A model generated the notes under the pieces. That model had not been told where the DNA came from. It did not search any database and worked only from the letters and a program-made list of their open reading frames with translations. A stretch of 64,000 bases of DNA, from assembly GCA_016707895.1 (NCBI GenBank), contig JADJGV010000037.1, positions 248,001 through 312,000 of the forward strand. Direction: 5' to 3'. This document shows, one piece after another, positions 62,539-64,000 of this stretch. Position numbers and translations under genes: made by a program. How positions within the stretch are numbered: position 1 is the stretch's first letter; the number at the start of each line of letters is the position of its first letter. This DNA is from Myxococcales bacterium (GTDB taxonomy: Bacteria; Myxococcota_A; Polyangia; Haliangiales; Haliangiaceae).

Positions 62539-63210
62539 ATGCGGGACCTCGCGCTGGCGTTCGTGATCGATCGCGACGAGGTGGTGGGCGAGGGCGGGTT
62601 CCTGGCGATCCGCCGGCTGCGCATGCACAACCGGCGCGGCGACGGCTCGACGTCGGCGGGCTTCGTGTGCGACTTCGTCCACCGACCCTACGGCCAGGAC
62701 GCGGTGGTGATCGTCCTGTGGCACCGCGACGCGACCGGCGCGGTGCAGGTGCTCCTGCGCGAGGGCATGCGGCCGTCGCTGGCGTTCGGGCGCGACCCGG
62801 CGCGGGCGCCGCTGCCCGAGCTGGCGGGCGACGGCTGGTTGATCGAGCTGCCGGCCGGCATCATCGAGCGCGGGGACGTCGGCGAGCCCGGCCTGCGCGC
62901 CCGGGCCGCGGCCGAGGCGCTCGAGGAGGGCGGCTTCGCGGTGGCGCCGGCGGCGATGGTGATCCTCGGCGCCGGCAGCCTGCCCAGCCCGGGCACGGTG
63001 CCCGAGAAGTACTACTTCGTCGCCGCCGAGGTCGATCCGGCGGCGCAGCAGCCGCTGCCCGGCGACGGCTCGCCGATGGAGGAGGGCGCCGGCACCGGCT
63101 GGTGGTCGCTCGACGCCGCGATCGCCGCGTGCGTCGCCGGCGCGCTGGCCGACGGCAAGACCGAGCTCGGGCTGCGCCGGCTGCGCGACCACCTCGCGGG
63201 GGCCGCGTGA
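62539..63210 (+). CDS. Nudix hydrolase
   Basis: 223-aa Nudix-fold hydrolase that cleaves nucleoside diphosphates linked to another moiety. The Nudix box spans about residues 107-133 (GIIERGDVG, then AAAEALEEGGF). The catalytic Glu residues E126, E129 and E130 are present, but the Arg of the REUxEE signature is Ala. A similar ADP-ribose/GDP-mannose pyrophosphatase layout (LIELPAGIIE) suggests an ADP-sugar substrate (inference). ATG 62539. Its stop overlaps the next start (GTGA), so it is coupled to the SecD-like gene. Confidence 0.85.
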   Translation: MRDLALAFVIDRDEVVGEGGFLAIRRLRMHNRRGDGSTSAGFVCDFVHRPYGQDAVVIVLWHRDATGAVQVLLREGMRPSLAFGRDPARAPLPELAGDGWLIELPAGIIERGDVGEPGLRARAAAEALEEGGFAVAPAAMVILGAGSLPSPGTVPEKYYFVAAEVDPAAQQPLPGDGSPMEEGAGTGWWSLDAAIAACVAGALADGKTELGLRRLRDHLAGAA

Positions 63211-64000
63211 TCCGCGCGGCGGTGATCGGGCTCGGCGTCGCGGTCGTCGTGCTCGGCGCCGCGATCGGCTTGCGCGCCGAGCGGCTGCTCGGCCCGTCGG
63301 CGCCCACCATCGATCTGGTGGCCACGGTGCCGGGCGACGCGCCGCTGGGCACGTGCGAGCGGGCGTGGCACGCGCGGCTGCGCGCCTACGAGATCAAGAT
63401 GCGCGTGCTGGACGCGACCGACGAGACCACGACCGTCGGGATCGCGGTCCGTGGCGCGGCGCCGCGCGACGCCGCCGGGCTGGCCGACGCGCTGGTCCGC
63501 CCCGGCTCGCTCGGGTTCCACTGGGTCGACAGCGACGCGGCGGTCGCCCGCGACTGGTTCCAGCGGCTGGATCCGGCGCGCGGCCCGGCGCGGGCCGACG
63601 GCGTGGCCGCGGCCACCGACGCGTGGAGCGACGACCGCGGCGCGGCGCGCGAGGAGGTCTACCTGACCGGCCCGACTCCGGCGGCGATCACCGCGGCGCT
63701 GGCCGAGGTCGCGCCCGACGCGCCGGTGCCGTCGGGGCGGGCGCTGGTGTTCGAGCGCCTCGGGCCGCGCCCCGACGCGCCCGCGGCGCCGGCCTACCGC
63801 AGCTACCTGGTCGAGGCCGCGCCGATCCTGACCCAGGCCGACGTGGCCGGCGCGCGCGTCGCCGCGAACCAGTTCGACGGCCGGCCCGAGGTCGAGCTCA
63901 CCTGGAGCGATCACGCCGGCACGGTGTTCGGCGACCAGACCGCGGCCCGGGTCGGCGCGAAGCTGGCGATCGTCATCGACGGCGAGGTGGCGTCGGCGCC
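63207..64000 (+). CDS. SecD-like protein, truncated by window end
   Basis: Partial gene, at least 264 codons. GTG 63207 gives an N-terminal membrane helix (AAVIGLGVAVVVLGAAIGL) and then a SecDF P1-like domain ending LTQADVAGARVAANQFDGRP and ARVGAKLAIVIDGEVASAP, the conserved head segment of SecD (compare LAIVLDGxVxSAP). SecD assists late protein export. A dedicated SecD would show the DxxG sequences typical of the family, so this may be a SecD-domain paralogue; the membrane part lies beyond the edge. Overlaps the Nudix stop by 4 bases. Confidence 0.7.
   Translation, partial: MIRAAVIGLGVAVVVLGAAIGLRAERLLGPSAPTIDLVATVPGDAPLGTCERAWHARLRAYEIKMRVLDATDETTTVGIAVRGAAPRDAAGLADALVRPGSLGFHWVDSDAAVARDWFQRLDPARGPARADGVAAATDAWSDDRGAAREEVYLTGPTPAAITAALAEVAPDAPVPSGRALVFERLGPRPDAPAAPAYRSYLVEAAPILTQADVAGARVAANQFDGRPEVELTWSDHAGTVFGDQTAARVGAKLAIVIDGEVASA

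Overview
The window is very GC-rich (visibly about 70% or more), densely coding bacterial DNA. Most likely it is a Myxococcota chromosome, of a Haliangiales/Kofleriaceae-like type (inference). Supporting signs are many secreted lipoproteins with Asp/Ala/Gly-rich linkers, an Hanks-type Ser/Thr kinase with PEGA-domain partners, an M36 protease with a MYXO-CTERM-like C-terminal tag, C-type-lectin-like lipoproteins, and very long GTG/ATG-started genes with 4-bp start/stop overlaps.

Layout. 0.3-4.8 kb: housekeeping block with mazG facing phoH - GAF/HD-GYP - ybeY, the HD-GYP gene sitting where many bacteria carry the 7TM-HD protein PgpH. 4.8-17.7 kb: TPR-methyltransferase, frameshifted OmpA-like gene, small lipoprotein, 1309-aa M36 protease, 1076-aa membrane protein, DDAH-like hydrolase, quinone oxidoreductase and a frameshifted small gene. 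17.9-22.1 kb: kinase / PEGA protein / Gly-rich lipoprotein operon ending in a strong hairpin. 22.2-25.7 kb: LysR regulator divergent from an MBL-fold hydrolase with a palindromic operator candidate between them, then an outer-membrane-type protein. 25.8-27.6 kb: frameshifted methyltransferase, gene debris and a membrane protein. 27.8-32.6 kb: Agd3-like (CE18-type) polysaccharide deacetylase with three C-terminal beta-sandwich modules, and a propeller-like lipoprotein. 32.7-37.9 kb: GH94 relic, methyltransferase, lipoprotein, small unknown genes and a DUF4272-type protein.

38.06-53.52 kb: the most interesting part. A complete selenocysteine tRNA gene (selC, minus strand, anticodon TCA) lies at 53499-53595. 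The last 24 bp of its 3' end are repeated exactly, in direct orientation, 15,437 bp away at 38062-38085. This is the geometry of a genomic island inserted at the 3' end of tRNA-Sec. The interval holds a chain of four minus-strand genes (1721, 1125, 1323 and 370 aa) joined by exact ATGA overlaps. The third carries two phospholipase-D HKD motifs; none of the first three has a signal peptide. Two plus-strand lipoprotein genes face the chain. I recognise no integrase, transposase or known secretion component inside. Palindromes lie upstream of both transcription units. I propose this as an undescribed cargo system carried on a selC island.

53.6-64 kb: lectin-like lipoprotein, TonB-like protein, HEAGH membrane protein, beta-helix and SGNH-like lipoproteins, gcvT-gcvH (glycine cleavage), a lipocalin-like protein, another lectin-like lipoprotein, a Nudix hydrolase and the start of a SecD-like gene running off the end. 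Four loci show single-base frame disruptions (6.4, 17.4, 25.9 and 26.5 kb); these may be real decay or assembly errors.
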